This document shows positions 1-9,073 of a stretch of 64,000 nucleotides of DNA, in pieces (position 1 is the stretch's first letter; each line of letters begins with the position of its first letter). Both the position numbers and the translations under genes were made by a program. Source of the stretch: Gallionellales bacterium 39-52-133 (GTDB taxonomy: Bacteria > Pseudomonadota > Gammaproteobacteria > Burkholderiales > Gallionellaceae); contig NCJL01000002.1 in NCBI GenBank assembly GCA_002278935.1, positions 398,267-462,266 on the forward strand, written 5' to 3'. The notes beneath the pieces are model-generated. The model worked only from the letters and a program-made list of their open reading frames with translations, was not told where the DNA came from and searched no databases.

Positions 1-897
1 GTGCACTTCGCGTGCAAGGGAAAGCCTTTCCTGTTCGCGAACGTCCTGGATATGATCCGAAAGTTCGCGTAATTGTTCGCGTGAGCGAATGATTTCAATT
101 TCCGCCAGTTTGCGTTCAGTGATGTTGAACATCATGCCTTCCCACTGCACGCCCTGTGGCATTTTTCGCGGGCAGCAGCGCAGGTTGACCCATCTTGTTT
201 CTCCATCCGGCAAAGAGTTGATGCGACCCTCCCAGTATAGGAAGTCCAGATTTTTGGCAGAAGAAAGCATCGCCTGCCGATAGGAGTCGAGGTCGGCCGG
301 ATGCAGCATGTTGGTAAACAGTGAGGGATCCCGCTCCAGTTCCTGCGGGTGTATGCCCAGTAAAGCGTGGCAGCCTTCGCTGACATAGGGATAACTTATT
401 TCGCCGGCGTTCGTTTGCAGCAACTGATAGGCCATGCCGGGCAAGTTGGAAATCAGGGCTTGCAGGCGTGTCTGGTTTTCCTTGAGATCAAGCAACATCT
501 GGCGGTGTTCGCGGCGGATATTGGCTTCACTCAGGTAATGTTCAATCGCCGGTATAAGCCGGTTCAGGCTGCCTTTGAAGATGTAGTCGCCCGCGCCAGC
601 CTGAATGGCGCTGATGATATTTTCTTCACGCAGATTGTGTGAAAGGAACAGAAACGGAAGATCCGGATTCAATGATTGCACAATGCTGAGTGCTTCCAGT
701 CCGCCAAATGCGGGAGGGTTGTAGCTGCACAGCACAATATCCCACTGGTCTCCCAGCAGCGCGGCTTTCATTGCATCAGCGTCTTCTACGCGCTGATGCT
801 CAACCAGATAATCGTTGTCCCCAAGCTTGGCAAGTGTCTGATGCAAGTCGTCCTGGGACGCTTCCACAAACAACACTCTGAGTTTTGTTTGAGGCAT
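1..897 (-). CDS. Receiver-PAS-HisKA_3 sensor histidine kinase (3' part outside window)
   Basis: Partial: the ATG is at 897 and the frame stays open to base 1, giving 299 residues. The N-terminal ~120 residues are receiver-like (LRVLFVEASQDD, an aspartate region near WDIVLCSYNPP, and SHNLREENIISAIQAGAGDYI with a K in the last strand). A PAS/PAC segment follows (YVSEGCHALLGIHPQEL ... ITERKLAE). The visible end, EQERLSLAREVH, is the start of a NarX/UhpB-type HisKA_3 dimerisation helix with the phospho-accepting His at the window edge. An ATPase domain is expected further left. The receiver aspartate sits in CSY rather than the usual D-x-x-MP context, so phosphorylation there is uncertain. Divergent from the his operon. 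Confidence 0.8.
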   Translation of the reverse strand, partial: MPQTKLRVLFVEASQDDLHQTLAKLGDNDYLVEHQRVEDADAMKAALLGDQWDIVLCSYNPPAFGGLEALSIVQSLNPDLPFLFLSHNLREENIISAIQAGAGDYIFKGSLNRLIPAIEHYLSEANIRREHRQMLLDLKENQTRLQALISNLPGMAYQLLQTNAGEISYPYVSEGCHALLGIHPQELERDPSLFTNMLHPADLDSYRQAMLSSAKNLDFLYWEGRINSLPDGETRWVNLRCCPRKMPQGVQWEGMMFNITERKLAEIEIIRSREQLRELSDHIQDVREQERLSLAREVH

Positions 898-1222
898 TTT
901 ATTCCTCGGATTGTTTATAAAGCTACTATAAGCAATACCAGTGTGGCAGGCAAGGTAATATTTAGATAATAATATATTATTTTAATGGGTAAATAATGCG
1001 TGACAGAGCTTGAAATTGCATTGCACAAAAACGCGGAATAGCGCCGGTTTGCCAATTGTTGTTTATGCCCGCGCTGAGCGTTCATTTGCCTTCTTGTTTG
1101 TGCCGTAATCAGGTTGAAAAATAATATTTTGCTACAGTAATGAGGCGGTTTAAATGCTTAATTGCGTTAACTCGAAGCGTGATTGGGGTAAAATACTCAA
1201 TTCGAATAAGTGCAGATTTATT
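898..1222. other. Intergenic region between sensor kinase and hisC
   Basis: 325 bases with no credible gene. It must carry the divergent promoters of the kinase and of hisC. The left part is very AT-rich and contains a perfect 14-bp palindrome (AATAATATATTATT, 968-981), about 70 bp upstream of the kinase start, which could be an operator. No tRNA, terminator or remnant of hisD or hisG is recognisable. Confidence 0.6.
1167..1194 (+). promoter_or_regulatory. Putative sigma70 promoter of the his operon
   Basis: A -35-like TTAACT (1167-1172) and a -10-like TAAAAT (1189-1194) are separated by 16 bp. Transcription would begin near 1201, just upstream of the ATG at 1223. This supports 1223 over the in-frame ATG at 1154, which lies upstream of the -35 box. 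By eye only. Confidence 0.4.
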
Positions 1223-2317
1223 ATGTCTTTTAACCGTCCCTCCCTATCGCCAGAGCGCCTGTTGCGTCAGGAAGTCTTGGCTCTGCATGCTTATCACGTG
1301 CAACCCAGTCCGGGTATGGTCAAACTGGACGCAATGGAAAACCCCTACCAGTTGCCTGGGGGAATTCGTGAGGAAATAGCCAGGGCTGTGGCGACGGCCG
1401 CGATTAACCGCTACCCGGATGCCGATGCGCAGCGCCTGAAGCACAAAATCAGGGAGGCAAGCGGATTGCCGGCATCAGTGGATGTGCTGCTGGGTAACGG
1501 TTCGGATGAAATTATTCAGCTGCTCGCGATGGCCGTCGCCAAGCCGGGAGCAATCCTGATGAGTGTCGAGCCTTCATTTGTGATGTATAAAATGATTGCA
1601 ACTTTTACCGGCATGAAATACACAGGTGTGCCGCTGGCGGAGGATTTTGCACTCGATCTGCCCGTTATGCTGGAAGCAATCAAACGCCAGCAACCAGCGC
1701 TGATATTCCTGGCATACCCTAATAATCCCACTGGAAATATGTTTGATGCTGCTGCTATCGTGCAAATTATTGAGGCAGCAGAAGGCCTGGTGGTGATTGA
1801 TGAAGCCTATTATGCCTTTGCCAGTAACAGTTTTTTGCCTCAATTGGGGCGGTATGACAATTTGCTGGTAATGAGAACATTCTCGAAGCTGGGCATGGCG
1901 GGTTTGCGTCTGGGATTTCTGGCGGGCAGTAAAGTATGGCTGGAGCAGCTGGAAAAGCTGCGCTTGCCGTATAATGTCGGAGTGTTGCCGCAGACAGTGG
2001 CAGAAATTTTATTGCAGCACCATGATGTATTGCTGCAGCAAGCCGAGCAGATCCGGCGTGATCGCACATGGTTGTTTGAGCGACTGGTCGGCACGGTAGA
2101 TGTGCACGCTTATCCGAGCGATGCCAATTTTATTCTGTTCCGGCTGCCACATGCCGCGCGGGTATTCGAAGGATTAAAGCAGCGCGGCGTACTGGTAAAA
2201 AAATTGGACGGCGGACATCCGGCGCTGCTGGATTGTCTGCGAGTCACGGTGGGTACGGCGGAAGAAAATGAGTTATTTGTAAGAGCGTTGCAGGAAAGCA
2301 TTCATCAGTTTGCATAA
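1223..2317 (+). CDS. hisC: Histidinol-phosphate aminotransferase HisC
   Basis: Converts imidazole-acetol phosphate plus glutamate to histidinol phosphate (PLP enzyme, cytosolic, histidine synthesis). About 364 residues, typical length. Visible marks: [12 protein letters not shown] near the N-terminus, [13 protein letters not shown], the YPNNPTG segment, VIDEAYYAF, and the PLP-lysine region [14 protein letters not shown]. An ATG at 1154 would add 23 residues with no family counterpart and would place a promoter inside the gene, so 1223 is preferred. First gene of the his operon here; hisG and hisD are not upstream. Confidence 0.95.
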   Translation: MSFNRPSLSPERLLRQEVLALHAYHVQPSPGMVKLDAMENPYQLPGGIREEIARAVATAAINRYPDADAQRLKHKIREASGLPASVDVLLGNGSDEIIQLLAMAVAKPGAILMSVEPSFVMYKMIATFTGMKYTGVPLAEDFALDLPVMLEAIKRQQPALIFLAYPNNPTGNMFDAAAIVQIIEAAEGLVVIDEAYYAFASNSFLPQLGRYDNLLVMRTFSKLGMAGLRLGFLAGSKVWLEQLEKLRLPYNVGVLPQTVAEILLQHHDVLLQQAEQIRRDRTWLFERLVGTVDVHAYPSDANFILFRLPHAARVFEGLKQRGVLVKKLDGGHPALLDCLRVTVGTAEENELFVRALQESIHQFA

Positions 2318-2334
2318 TTTTATTGGGAATCATC

Positions 2335-2922
2335 ATGCGTAACACGCAGGTCACTCGAAATACGTTGGAAACCCAGATTAGCGTATCGCTGAATCTGGAC
2401 GGGAATGGTAAATCCAGTTTCAAGACAGGTGTGCCTTTTCTCGATCATATGCTCGACCAGATTGCGCGCCATGGCCTGATGGATATTGATATTGTTGCAA
2501 AGGGCGATTTGCATATTGATGCACATCACACGGTGGAAGATATCGGCATTACCCTCGGGCAGGCTTTTCATCAGGCAATAGGGGATAAGAAGGGCTTGCG
2601 CCGCTACGGGCATGCCTATGTGCCGCTGGATGAAGCCTTGTCGCGCGTGGTGCTGGATATTTCCGGGCGTCCCGGACTGGTGTTCAATGTGGATTTCACG
2701 CGTGCCACGATAGGTGAATTTGACGTGGATCTGTTCCATGAGTTTTTTCAGGGCTTCGTTAATCACGCGCTGGTCACGCTGCATATTGATTGTCTTGCCG
2801 GAAATAATGCACACCATCAGGCCGAAACGGTATTCAAGGCCTTCGGACGTGCCCTGCGCATGGCGGTTGAACTCGATCCGCGCATGGCCGGCATGATGCC
2901 CTCCACTAAAGGCAGTTTATAA
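2335..2922 (+). CDS. hisB: Imidazoleglycerol-phosphate dehydratase HisB
   Basis: Dehydrates imidazoleglycerol phosphate to imidazole-acetol phosphate, the substrate of HisC. 195 residues, the monofunctional form without the phosphatase domain of enteric HisB. Manganese-binding signatures are visible: [27 protein letters not shown] and the second set [11 protein letters not shown] / [21 protein letters not shown] at 2335 is preferred over a TTG at 2323. It follows hisC by 17 bp and precedes hisH by 9 bp. Confidence 0.95.
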   Translation: MRNTQVTRNTLETQISVSLNLDGNGKSSFKTGVPFLDHMLDQIARHGLMDIDIVAKGDLHIDAHHTVEDIGITLGQAFHQAIGDKKGLRRYGHAYVPLDEALSRVVLDISGRPGLVFNVDFTRATIGEFDVDLFHEFFQGFVNHALVTLHIDCLAGNNAHHQAETVFKAFGRALRMAVELDPRMAGMMPSTKGSL

Positions 2923-2931
2923 TATTTCATC

Positions 2932-3570
2932 ATGGTTGATATAGCGGTAATAGATTACGGCATGGGGAACTTGCGTTCGGTGCATAACGCGTTAAGTGCC
3001 GTTGCGCCTGATGCGTCAATTGTAGTAACAGGTGATCCTGATGTGGTTGCACAGGCAGGCCGCGTTGTGTTTCCGGGCCAGGGTGCGATGCCTGACTGCA
3101 TGCGCGAGCTGGACATGCGGAATTTGCGCAATGCGGTACTGGATGCCGCCCACAACAAGCCTTTCCTTGGGATATGCATCGGCCTGCAAATGCTGTTTGA
3201 ACGCAGCACTGAAGGGGATGTGCCTTGTCTGGGTGTGTTGCCCGGTCAAGTAGTGCGGTTTGGACATGACCTGCATGATGCCGAGGGTAATCGCTTAAAA
3301 GTACCGCATATGGGGTGGAACCAGGTTCATTATTCAGATGGACACCCTTTGTGGCAGGGTATCGCGCAGGATGAGCGTTTCTATTTTGTGCACAGCTATT
3401 ATGTGCAGCCTTCCCAGGTGGCTTTGGTGCAGGCCGAAAGTAATTACCCGCTGCCTTTTGTGTGCGCTGTAGCGCGTGATAATTTATTTGCAGTACAGTT
3501 TCATCCTGAAAAGAGCCACACGGCCGGTTTGCAGTTACTCAAGAACTTTGCAAGCTGGAACCCCGTTTAA
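2932..3570 (+). CDS. hisH: Imidazole glycerol phosphate synthase, glutaminase subunit HisH
   Basis: Class I glutamine amidotransferase that supplies ammonia to HisF. 212 residues. The nucleophile elbow is FLGICIGLQMLFE and the distal His-Glu pair is in AVQFHPEKSH; the oxyanion region is FPGQGAMPDCM. Sits between hisB and hisA. HisH and HisF form a heterodimer, and their genes are separated here only by hisA. Confidence 0.95.
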   Translation: MVDIAVIDYGMGNLRSVHNALSAVAPDASIVVTGDPDVVAQAGRVVFPGQGAMPDCMRELDMRNLRNAVLDAAHNKPFLGICIGLQMLFERSTEGDVPCLGVLPGQVVRFGHDLHDAEGNRLKVPHMGWNQVHYSDGHPLWQGIAQDERFYFVHSYYVQPSQVALVQAESNYPLPFVCAVARDNLFAVQFHPEKSHTAGLQLLKNFASWNPV

Positions 3571-3619
3571 AACAAGATCAACTTTACCAATTATTTAATT
3601 CTGATTATTTAATTTTACT

Positions 3620-4378
3620 ATGCTAATTATTCCCGCGATTGATTTGAAAGATGGAAATTGTGTACGCCTGCGACAGGGCATGATGGAAGATGCGACGGTG
3701 TTCTCGGAAGACCCTGCTGCCATGGCGCAACACTGGCTTGCGCAGGGCGCACGCCGCCTGCACCTGGTCGACCTGAACGGGGCTTTCGCGGGTAAGCCCA
3801 AAAATGAGGCGGCAGTGCGCAGCATAATCGAGGCGGTAGGGCTGGATGTGCCGGTGCAGCTCGGCGGTGGTATTCGCGATCTGGAAACCATCGAGCGCTA
3901 TCTCGACATCGGTGTGACCTACATTATCATCGGTACCGCAGCGGTCAAAGTGCCCGGTTTCCTGCATGAAGCCTGTGACGCGTTTCCGGGTCATATCATG
4001 GTGGGGCTGGATGCCAAGGCGGGTAAGGTGGCGGTGGATGGCTGGTCCAAACTGACCGGTCATGATGTGTGTGACCTCGCCAAGCGTTTTGAAGGATATG
4101 GCGTAGAAGCCATCATTTACACTGATATCGGACGCGACGGCATGATGACTGGTGTGAATATACCCGCCACGGTAGAGCTTGCCCAGCCACTGACTGTGCC
4201 GGTCATTGCCAGTGGCGGTATTACCAACCTGGATGACGTGCGGGCTTTGTGTGCCGTGCAACAGGAAGGTATTACCGGCGCCATCACGGGACGCGCAATT
4301 TACGAGGGGACCCTGAATTTTACCGAAGCGCAGAAGCTCGCCGACGATCTGAGTGCAAACTTGCTGGTGAAAAGCTAG
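3620..4378 (+). CDS. hisA: ProFAR isomerase HisA
   Basis: TIM-barrel isomerase opening the ribose ring of ProFAR to give PRFAR for HisHF. 252 residues including a short C-terminal tail. N-terminal catalytic Asp in [17 protein letters not shown]; first phosphate loop VQLGGGIRD; second catalytic Asp in [12 protein letters not shown]; phosphate loop IASGGITN. The 49-bp gap after hisH is AT-rich and holds a short direct repeat (ATTATTTAATT), possibly a degenerate copy of the dispersed repeat described elsewhere. Confidence 0.95.
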   Translation: MLIIPAIDLKDGNCVRLRQGMMEDATVFSEDPAAMAQHWLAQGARRLHLVDLNGAFAGKPKNEAAVRSIIEAVGLDVPVQLGGGIRDLETIERYLDIGVTYIIIGTAAVKVPGFLHEACDAFPGHIMVGLDAKAGKVAVDGWSKLTGHDVCDLAKRFEGYGVEAIIYTDIGRDGMMTGVNIPATVELAQPLTVPVIASGGITNLDDVRALCAVQQEGITGAITGRAIYEGTLNFTEAQKLADDLSANLLVKS

Positions 4379-4423
4379 TCGCTGTCCGTGCAGTTATTTC
4401 CATCCAATATCCCTCAATAGTCT

Positions 4424-5182
4424 ATGTTAGCCAAACGTATAATTCCCTGCCTTGATGTTACTGCCGGACGTGTCGTTAAAGGGGTCAGTTTCGTTGAATT
4501 GCGTGATGCTGGCGATCCGGTTGAAATTGCGCGCCGCTACGATGACCAAGGGGCCGACGAGCTTACATTCCTGGATATCACGGCAACCTCGGACGACAGG
4601 GGGATTATTTTTCGCATTATTGAAGAAGTGGCCAGGCAGGTATTTATTCCACTGACTGTCGGTGGCGGGGTGCGTCAGGTAGAAGATGTGCGGAATCTGC
4701 TGAATGCGGGTGCGGATAAAGTCAGCATTAACACCTCTGCCGTGGTAAATCCTCAGTTGATAGCCGACGCTTCTGCTCGTTATGGCTCGCAGTGCATAGT
4801 GGTGGCGATCGATGCCAAACAGGTTGCGCCGGGGCATTGGGAAGTGTTTACCCACGGCGGACGCAAGGCAACGGGGCTGGATGCGGTGCAGTGGGCGTTA
4901 AAAATGCAAAAGTTGGGGGCTGGAGAAATTTTGCTGACCAGTATGGACCGGGATGGCAGCAAAATCGGTTTTGATCTGCCGCTGACCCGCGCCGTGAGCG
5001 ATGCGCTGGAAATCCCCGTGATTGCCAGCGGTGGCGTGGGTAACCTGCAACACCTGGTGGACGGGGTAAAGCAGGGCGGTGCGGACGCGGTGCTGGCTGC
5101 GAGCATTTTTCATTACGGCGAATATACGGTGCAGCAGGCCAAGCAATTCATGGCGCAGCAGGGTATAGAGGTGAGGCTTTGA
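4424..5182 (+). CDS. hisF: Imidazole glycerol phosphate synthase, cyclase subunit HisF
   Basis: TIM-barrel cyclase using ammonia from HisH to convert PRFAR into imidazoleglycerol phosphate and AICAR. 252 residues, normal. Catalytic aspartates in [15 protein letters not shown] and [13 protein letters not shown]; phosphate loops [12 protein letters not shown] and IASGGVGNL. Homologous in fold to HisA. Its stop overlaps the TTG start of hisI by 3 bp (TTGA). Confidence 0.95.
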   Translation: MLAKRIIPCLDVTAGRVVKGVSFVELRDAGDPVEIARRYDDQGADELTFLDITATSDDRGIIFRIIEEVARQVFIPLTVGGGVRQVEDVRNLLNAGADKVSINTSAVVNPQLIADASARYGSQCIVVAIDAKQVAPGHWEVFTHGGRKATGLDAVQWALKMQKLGAGEILLTSMDRDGSKIGFDLPLTRAVSDALEIPVIASGGVGNLQHLVDGVKQGGADAVLAASIFHYGEYTVQQAKQFMAQQGIEVRL

Positions 5183-5574
5183 GCGATAACTGGCTGAGCA
5201 AAATCAACTGGTCTGCAGATGGTCTGGTACCGGCCATCGCACAGGATGCCGAAAGCGGACGCGTGCTGATGGTGGCATGGATGGACAGGGATGCCTTGCA
5301 GCGTACTGTTGATCTGGGTGAGGCGGTTTACTGGTCTCGTTCACGCAAAAAACTGTGGCACAAGGGTGAAGAATCCGGCCATGTGCAACGGGTAAAGGAA
5401 ATACGCCTGGACTGTGACCAGGACGTAATATTGCTGCAAATTGAACAACAGGGCGGGATCGCCTGTCATACCGGCCGCGAGAGTTGCTTCTATAGCCGTT
5501 TGGAAAACGGACACTGGGTTGAGACCGATGCAGTATTGAAAGATCCTGGCGAAATATACGGAAAATTAAAATAA
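5179..5574 (+). CDS. hisI: Phosphoribosyl-AMP cyclohydrolase HisI
   Basis: Opens the adenine ring of phosphoribosyl-AMP. 131 residues, the stand-alone form without a fused HisE domain. Zinc/magnesium site residues are visible in [23 protein letters not shown] and ESCFYSR; the N-terminal [10 protein letters not shown] is typical. The start is TTG at 5179, overlapping the hisF stop, which suggests translational coupling. Confidence 0.94.
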   Translation: MSDNWLSKINWSADGLVPAIAQDAESGRVLMVAWMDRDALQRTVDLGEAVYWSRSRKKLWHKGEESGHVQRVKEIRLDCDQDVILLQIEQQGGIACHTGRESCFYSRLENGHWVETDAVLKDPGEIYGKLK

Positions 5575-5578
5575 ATCA

Positions 5579-5902
5579 ATGAGTTATGATATCTTGCAGA
5601 GATTGACTGAGACTATCGCTTCGCGCAAGGGCGCAGCGGCGGAGACCTCCTATGTCGCCAAGCTGTTCAGTAAGGGCGAGGACGCCATCCTGAAAAAGGT
5701 GGGTGAGGAAGCTACCGAAGTGTTGCTGGCGGCCAAAGGCGGGGATAAGGCGCATCTGGTCTATGAAACCGCCGATTTATGGTTTCACTGCCTGGTGCTG
5801 CTGGAGCAGCATGATCTGAGTATAAATGATGTACTGATTGAGTTGGCTCGGCGTGAAGGCGTTTCTGGAATCACAGAAAAAATGGGCAGAAAGAACGATT
5901 AA
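5579..5902 (+). CDS. hisE: Phosphoribosyl-ATP pyrophosphatase HisE
   Basis: Removes pyrophosphate from phosphoribosyl-ATP (MazG-like all-alpha fold). 107 residues. Signature [20 protein letters not shown] with [11 protein letters not shown] and [14 protein letters not shown] carrying the metal-binding E-E...E-D set. Last his gene of the operon, 12 bp before hinT. HisE and HisI act directly after HisG, which is not encoded in this window. Confidence 0.94.
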   Translation: MSYDILQRLTETIASRKGAAAETSYVAKLFSKGEDAILKKVGEEATEVLLAAKGGDKAHLVYETADLWFHCLVLLEQHDLSINDVLIELARREGVSGITEKMGRKND

Positions 5903-5914
5903 ACCCGGAGAAAG

Positions 5915-6256
5915 ATGAACATGGACGACTGCATCTTCTGTAAAATAATACGAGGCGAGCTTCCCAGTAAAAAGGTTTATGAGGATGATGACGCCTACGC
6001 TTTCCATGATATCCATCCTGCGGCTCCCGTACATCTGCTGCTGATTCCCAAGTTGCATATCGACTCACTGGCAGCGGCCGATGAACGTCATGCTGGATTA
6101 TTGGGCAAGCTGATGCTGTTGGCGTCCAAGCTGGCGAAGCAGCACGGTTTAGAGTCGGGATTTAAAACCACCATCCACACCGGACGGGATGGAGGGCAAG
6201 TTGTGTTTCATCTACACCTGCACATTTTGGGTGGTGGAAAAATACCCACCCTGTAG
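5915..6256 (+). CDS. hinT: HIT-family nucleotide hydrolase (HinT-like)
   Basis: Histidine-triad purine nucleoside phosphoramidase family. 113 residues. The C-terminal triad VVFHLHLHILGG is intact, and the N-terminal CIFCKIIRGELPSKKVYEDD is characteristic. In betaproteobacteria this gene commonly sits between hisE and tatA, as here. The exact physiological substrate is not evident from sequence. Confidence 0.9.
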   Translation: MNMDDCIFCKIIRGELPSKKVYEDDDAYAFHDIHPAAPVHLLLIPKLHIDSLAAADERHAGLLGKLMLLASKLAKQHGLESGFKTTIHTGRDGGQVVFHLHLHILGGGKIPTL

Positions 6257-6293
6257 CAGGAATTTGAGTAATCATTAATTAAGGAGAAATAAA

Positions 6294-6512
6294 ATGGGTT
6301 CATTTAGCATTTGGCACTGGTTGATTGTATTGGTGGTGGTTGTCTTGATATTCGGCACCAAAAAACTGGGAAATATTGGCAAAGACGTGGGTAGTGCAGT
6401 TAAAGGTTTCAAGGAGGGTATGAAAACCGATGAAGAGGCGCCCAAGCAAGTTCAGGATGATGGCAAAACCATCGAGGGCGAAGTAAAAGAAAAATCGAAC
6501 ACCAAAGCTTAA
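6294..6512 (+). CDS. tatA: Twin-arginine translocase subunit TatA
   Basis: 72 residues: one N-terminal membrane helix ([15 protein letters not shown]), the hinge and amphipathic helix [19 protein letters not shown], and an acidic, charged tail. Oligomerises to form the Tat pore for folded proteins. Preceded by a strong ribosome-binding site (AAGGAGA). First of tatABC. Several products predicted elsewhere in the window (Sox-type electron carriers and others) are exported, but none shows an obvious twin-arginine signal. Confidence 0.93.
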   Translation: MGSFSIWHWLIVLVVVVLIFGTKKLGNIGKDVGSAVKGFKEGMKTDEEAPKQVQDDGKTIEGEVKEKSNTKA

Positions 6513-6527
6513 GGCTTCTTCCAGCAT

Positions 6528-7013
6528 ATGTTTGGAATTGAATTTCCTGAGTTAATGGTCATTGCGGTTGTTGCATTGATTGTTGTCGGCCCTGAACACC
6601 TGCCCAAAGTGGCCCGCACTGTCGGTCACTTGTGGGGGCGTGCGCAGCGTTATATCAGTGGCGTCAAGGCGGACATCTCACGCGATATGGCGCTGGATGA
6701 ATTGCGCAAGGTGCAACAACAGGCGCAGCAGGAAGTCAGTAATTTCGAGCAATCTATACATCAGACCACTCAAGATTTTGAAAAGCAGGTTAGCGAAGCA
6801 GGATCTGAGGCTGTTGCATCAAAGTATGATCTGGGGAAATCTATACCGGAAAATGAAATTTCGGCAAAAGTGTTACCCAATAGCGAGTTGTTAAAGAGTG
6901 AGCAGCCGAAAAGTGACTTGCCCGATAACAATATACCCAGGCATGAAATAATTGAAGAGCATCATGCTGTGCTGCCGCTCTCTGCCGAGCAGAAAAATAA
7001 AGCCAATACTTGA
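6528..7013 (+). CDS. tatB: Twin-arginine translocase subunit TatB
   Basis: 161 residues. N-terminal MFGIEFPELMVIAVVALIVVGPEHLPKVART is the TatB-type helix-hinge-amphipathic start, with the conserved Glu in the membrane-proximal part. A long charged cytoplasmic region rich in Gln and Glu follows. Forms the TatBC receptor for twin-arginine signal peptides. Its TGA overlaps the ATG of tatC by one base. Confidence 0.93.
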   Translation: MFGIEFPELMVIAVVALIVVGPEHLPKVARTVGHLWGRAQRYISGVKADISRDMALDELRKVQQQAQQEVSNFEQSIHQTTQDFEKQVSEAGSEAVASKYDLGKSIPENEISAKVLPNSELLKSEQPKSDLPDNNIPRHEIIEEHHAVLPLSAEQKNKANT

Positions 7014-7756
7014 TGAGTACTACCCAAAACATTATTGCGCACCTGATTGAGCTGCGAAAACGCCTGCTGTATTCGGTGGTGTCCCTGCTTTTGGTATTTG
7101 TCTGCCTGTTTCCGTGGGCATCAGATCTTTACGCAATGCTTGCGCAACCGCTTCTGGCCAAGCTGCCACAAGGCGGCCAAATGATCGCAACCGATGTGAC
7201 AACGCCGTTCTTCGTGCCGGTGAAAGTCGCTTTGATGACAGCATTCCTCATTTCCCTTCCTTATATTTTGTTCCAGATATGGAGCTTTGTAGCTCCCGGT
7301 TTGTATTCACATGAAAAACGCTGGGTTGTGCCGCTGGTGGTAGCCAGTTTGTTTCTGTTTTTGAGTGGAATGACGTTTGCCTATTTTGCGGTCTTTCCCA
7401 TGGTGTTTGGTTTTATAACGGCATCGGCTCCCGAAGGCGTTGCCGTCATGACGGATATTGACAAATATTTGAGTTTTGTCATGTCAATGTTTTTGGCATT
7501 CGGTTTTACTTTTCAGGTGCCTGTTGCAGTTGTAGCGATGGTGAAAATGGGATTTGTGTCTGTTGCGAAGCTCCGGGAGATTCGCCGTTATGTGATTGTA
7601 GGTGCATTTATTGCGGGTGCTATCCTGACGCCCCCCGATGTTGTGTCGCAATTTATGCTGGCAATCCCGCTATGGTTGCTTTATGAGGCGGGGATATGGG
7701 TAGCAATCTGGATTACAAAGGTAACGCCGGAAGATCGTGTCGCGAAAGCGGAGTAA
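7013..7756 (+). CDS. tatC: Twin-arginine translocase subunit TatC
   Basis: About 247 residues with six predicted membrane helices. N-terminal HLIELRKRLLYSVV is the conserved cytoplasmic motif that contacts the signal peptide; FYxxPLYSHEK-like YSHEKRW and the Glu in the third segment region are also seen. The ATG at 7013 overlaps the tatB stop (TGATG), so it is preferred over the in-frame TTG at 7010. Confidence 0.95.
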   Translation: MSTTQNIIAHLIELRKRLLYSVVSLLLVFVCLFPWASDLYAMLAQPLLAKLPQGGQMIATDVTTPFFVPVKVALMTAFLISLPYILFQIWSFVAPGLYSHEKRWVVPLVVASLFLFLSGMTFAYFAVFPMVFGFITASAPEGVAVMTDIDKYLSFVMSMFLAFGFTFQVPVAVVAMVKMGFVSVAKLREIRRYVIVGAFIAGAILTPPDVVSQFMLAIPLWLLYEAGIWVAIWITKVTPEDRVAKAE

Positions 7757-7840
7757 TTGTTGAGATTGAATCAGTGTTGTTGAAAGTCTGATTGCTTTCA
7801 GAGGATTGGTATTGATTGAGTCCGGAGGAACCGGAACCAC

Positions 7841-7874
7841 AAAACCTGGCCGTAAAAAACCGCGACCAGGTTTT
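7841..7874. terminator. Bidirectional intrinsic terminator between tatC and the DegS-like gene
   Basis: Inverted repeat AAACCTGG (7842-7849) / CCAGGTTT (7866-7873) flanked by an A run on one side and a T run on the other. It can terminate both the tat transcript and the convergent protease transcript. Confidence 0.85.
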
Positions 7875-9032
7875 TTATTGCTGGGGTTTGGGACGCGGAC
7901 GTCTGCCTATCTTGACCTGTACAGTGATTTCACGCTGATTGCGCAGCAATTTTAGTGCAACTGTTTTTCCTGGCAGCAAGGCAGCGACGGTCTCCAGCAT
8001 GGAATTTGAATCAGGCAGTGCTTTGCCATCAACTGAAATGAGTATATCACCAGCTTTTATTTTTGCCTGATCAGCCGGTCCACCGCGTACTACTTCCGAA
8101 ATAAGTACCCCCTGTATTTTCCCCAGTTTGAAAGATTCTGCCAGCTCCGGCGTAATTTCCTGCACTGCCACGCCAATCCAGCCACGTGTGACTGAGCCGG
8201 TGAGGATAATCTGCTCCATGATTTTTTTTGCGGTGGTGGCGGGAATGGCGAACCCGATGCCCAGAGAGCCGCCATTGGGTGAGTAGATGGCGCTGTTAAT
8301 ACCAATCAGGTTGCCGTTAACATCAACCAGCGCTCCACCGGAGTTACCAGGATTGATGGCGGCATCAGTCTGAATAAAGTTCTCAAAAGCATTGAGGCCG
8401 AGGTGGTTGCGTTTTACCGCGCTGACAATACCCATCGTAACGGTTTGCCCTACGGCAAAGGGATTGCCAACCGCTAGCACGATATCACCCACCTGTGCCT
8501 GATCAGACTGGCCAAAGGTGATGGCCGGGAGATTGTCACCCAAATCAATTTTGATCACGGCAAGGTCGGTTTCAGGGTCAGATCCAATAATGCGTCCTTT
8601 GGCATTGCGTCCATCGGCCAGCGCAACCTCAATCTGGTCTGCAGCCTCAACCACGTGATGATTGGTCAGGATATAGCCATCATGGCTGACCAGCACGCCG
8701 GAGCCGAGGCTGGAGGCTTGCTGGGGCGCGTTTTCTTCAAACTGGTCGCCAAAGAAAAAGCGAAAGCGAGGATCATCCATGAACTGATTATTGGAATTTT
8801 TTACTTCGCTGGTAGTGAAAATATTCACTACGGCTGGCATGACTTTTTTGGCAGCATTGCTAAAGCTGGCAGCAGGTATTGCATTGCCACCATCGGGCAT
8901 GTTTTCGTAAAGCGTAACGACACCGTTGCGTGCAGCGTTTGGTAGCAGGCCGGGCTTGAGCGTGTTTATGATGAATAATGCAGCGAGGCCGATTGTGGTG
9001 GCTTGTGCAAAAAGGAGCCAAAATTTACGCAT
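7875..9032 (-). CDS. DegS/AlgW-like periplasmic serine protease
   Basis: S1C (HtrA) family protease, 385 residues. A single N-terminal anchor helix (residues ~5-25) is followed by the trypsin-like domain and one PDZ domain (~285-375). The triad is readable: His126 in LTNHHVVEA, Asp156 in PETDLAVI, Ser231 in INPGNSGGAL. One PDZ plus a membrane anchor is the DegS/AlgW plan, which cleaves anti-sigma factors, rather than the two-PDZ DegP plan. The name degQ is often used for this locus. Convergent with tatC across a shared terminator. Confidence 0.9.
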   Translation of the reverse strand: MRKFWLLFAQATTIGLAALFIINTLKPGLLPNAARNGVVTLYENMPDGGNAIPAASFSNAAKKVMPAVVNIFTTSEVKNSNNQFMDDPRFRFFFGDQFEENAPQQASSLGSGVLVSHDGYILTNHHVVEAADQIEVALADGRNAKGRIIGSDPETDLAVIKIDLGDNLPAITFGQSDQAQVGDIVLAVGNPFAVGQTVTMGIVSAVKRNHLGLNAFENFIQTDAAINPGNSGGALVDVNGNLIGINSAIYSPNGGSLGIGFAIPATTAKKIMEQIILTGSVTRGWIGVAVQEITPELAESFKLGKIQGVLISEVVRGGPADQAKIKAGDILISVDGKALPDSNSMLETVAALLPGKTVALKLLRNQREITVQVKIGRRPRPKPQQ

Positions 9033-9073
9033 GGTATGATTTGAACATTAAAAATTAAGGTCAGGAATATGCG

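Noticed and set aside
1154..1222. N-terminal extension of HisC from ATG 1154
   Set aside because: The extra 23 residues match no HisC N-terminus and the likely promoter lies inside them.
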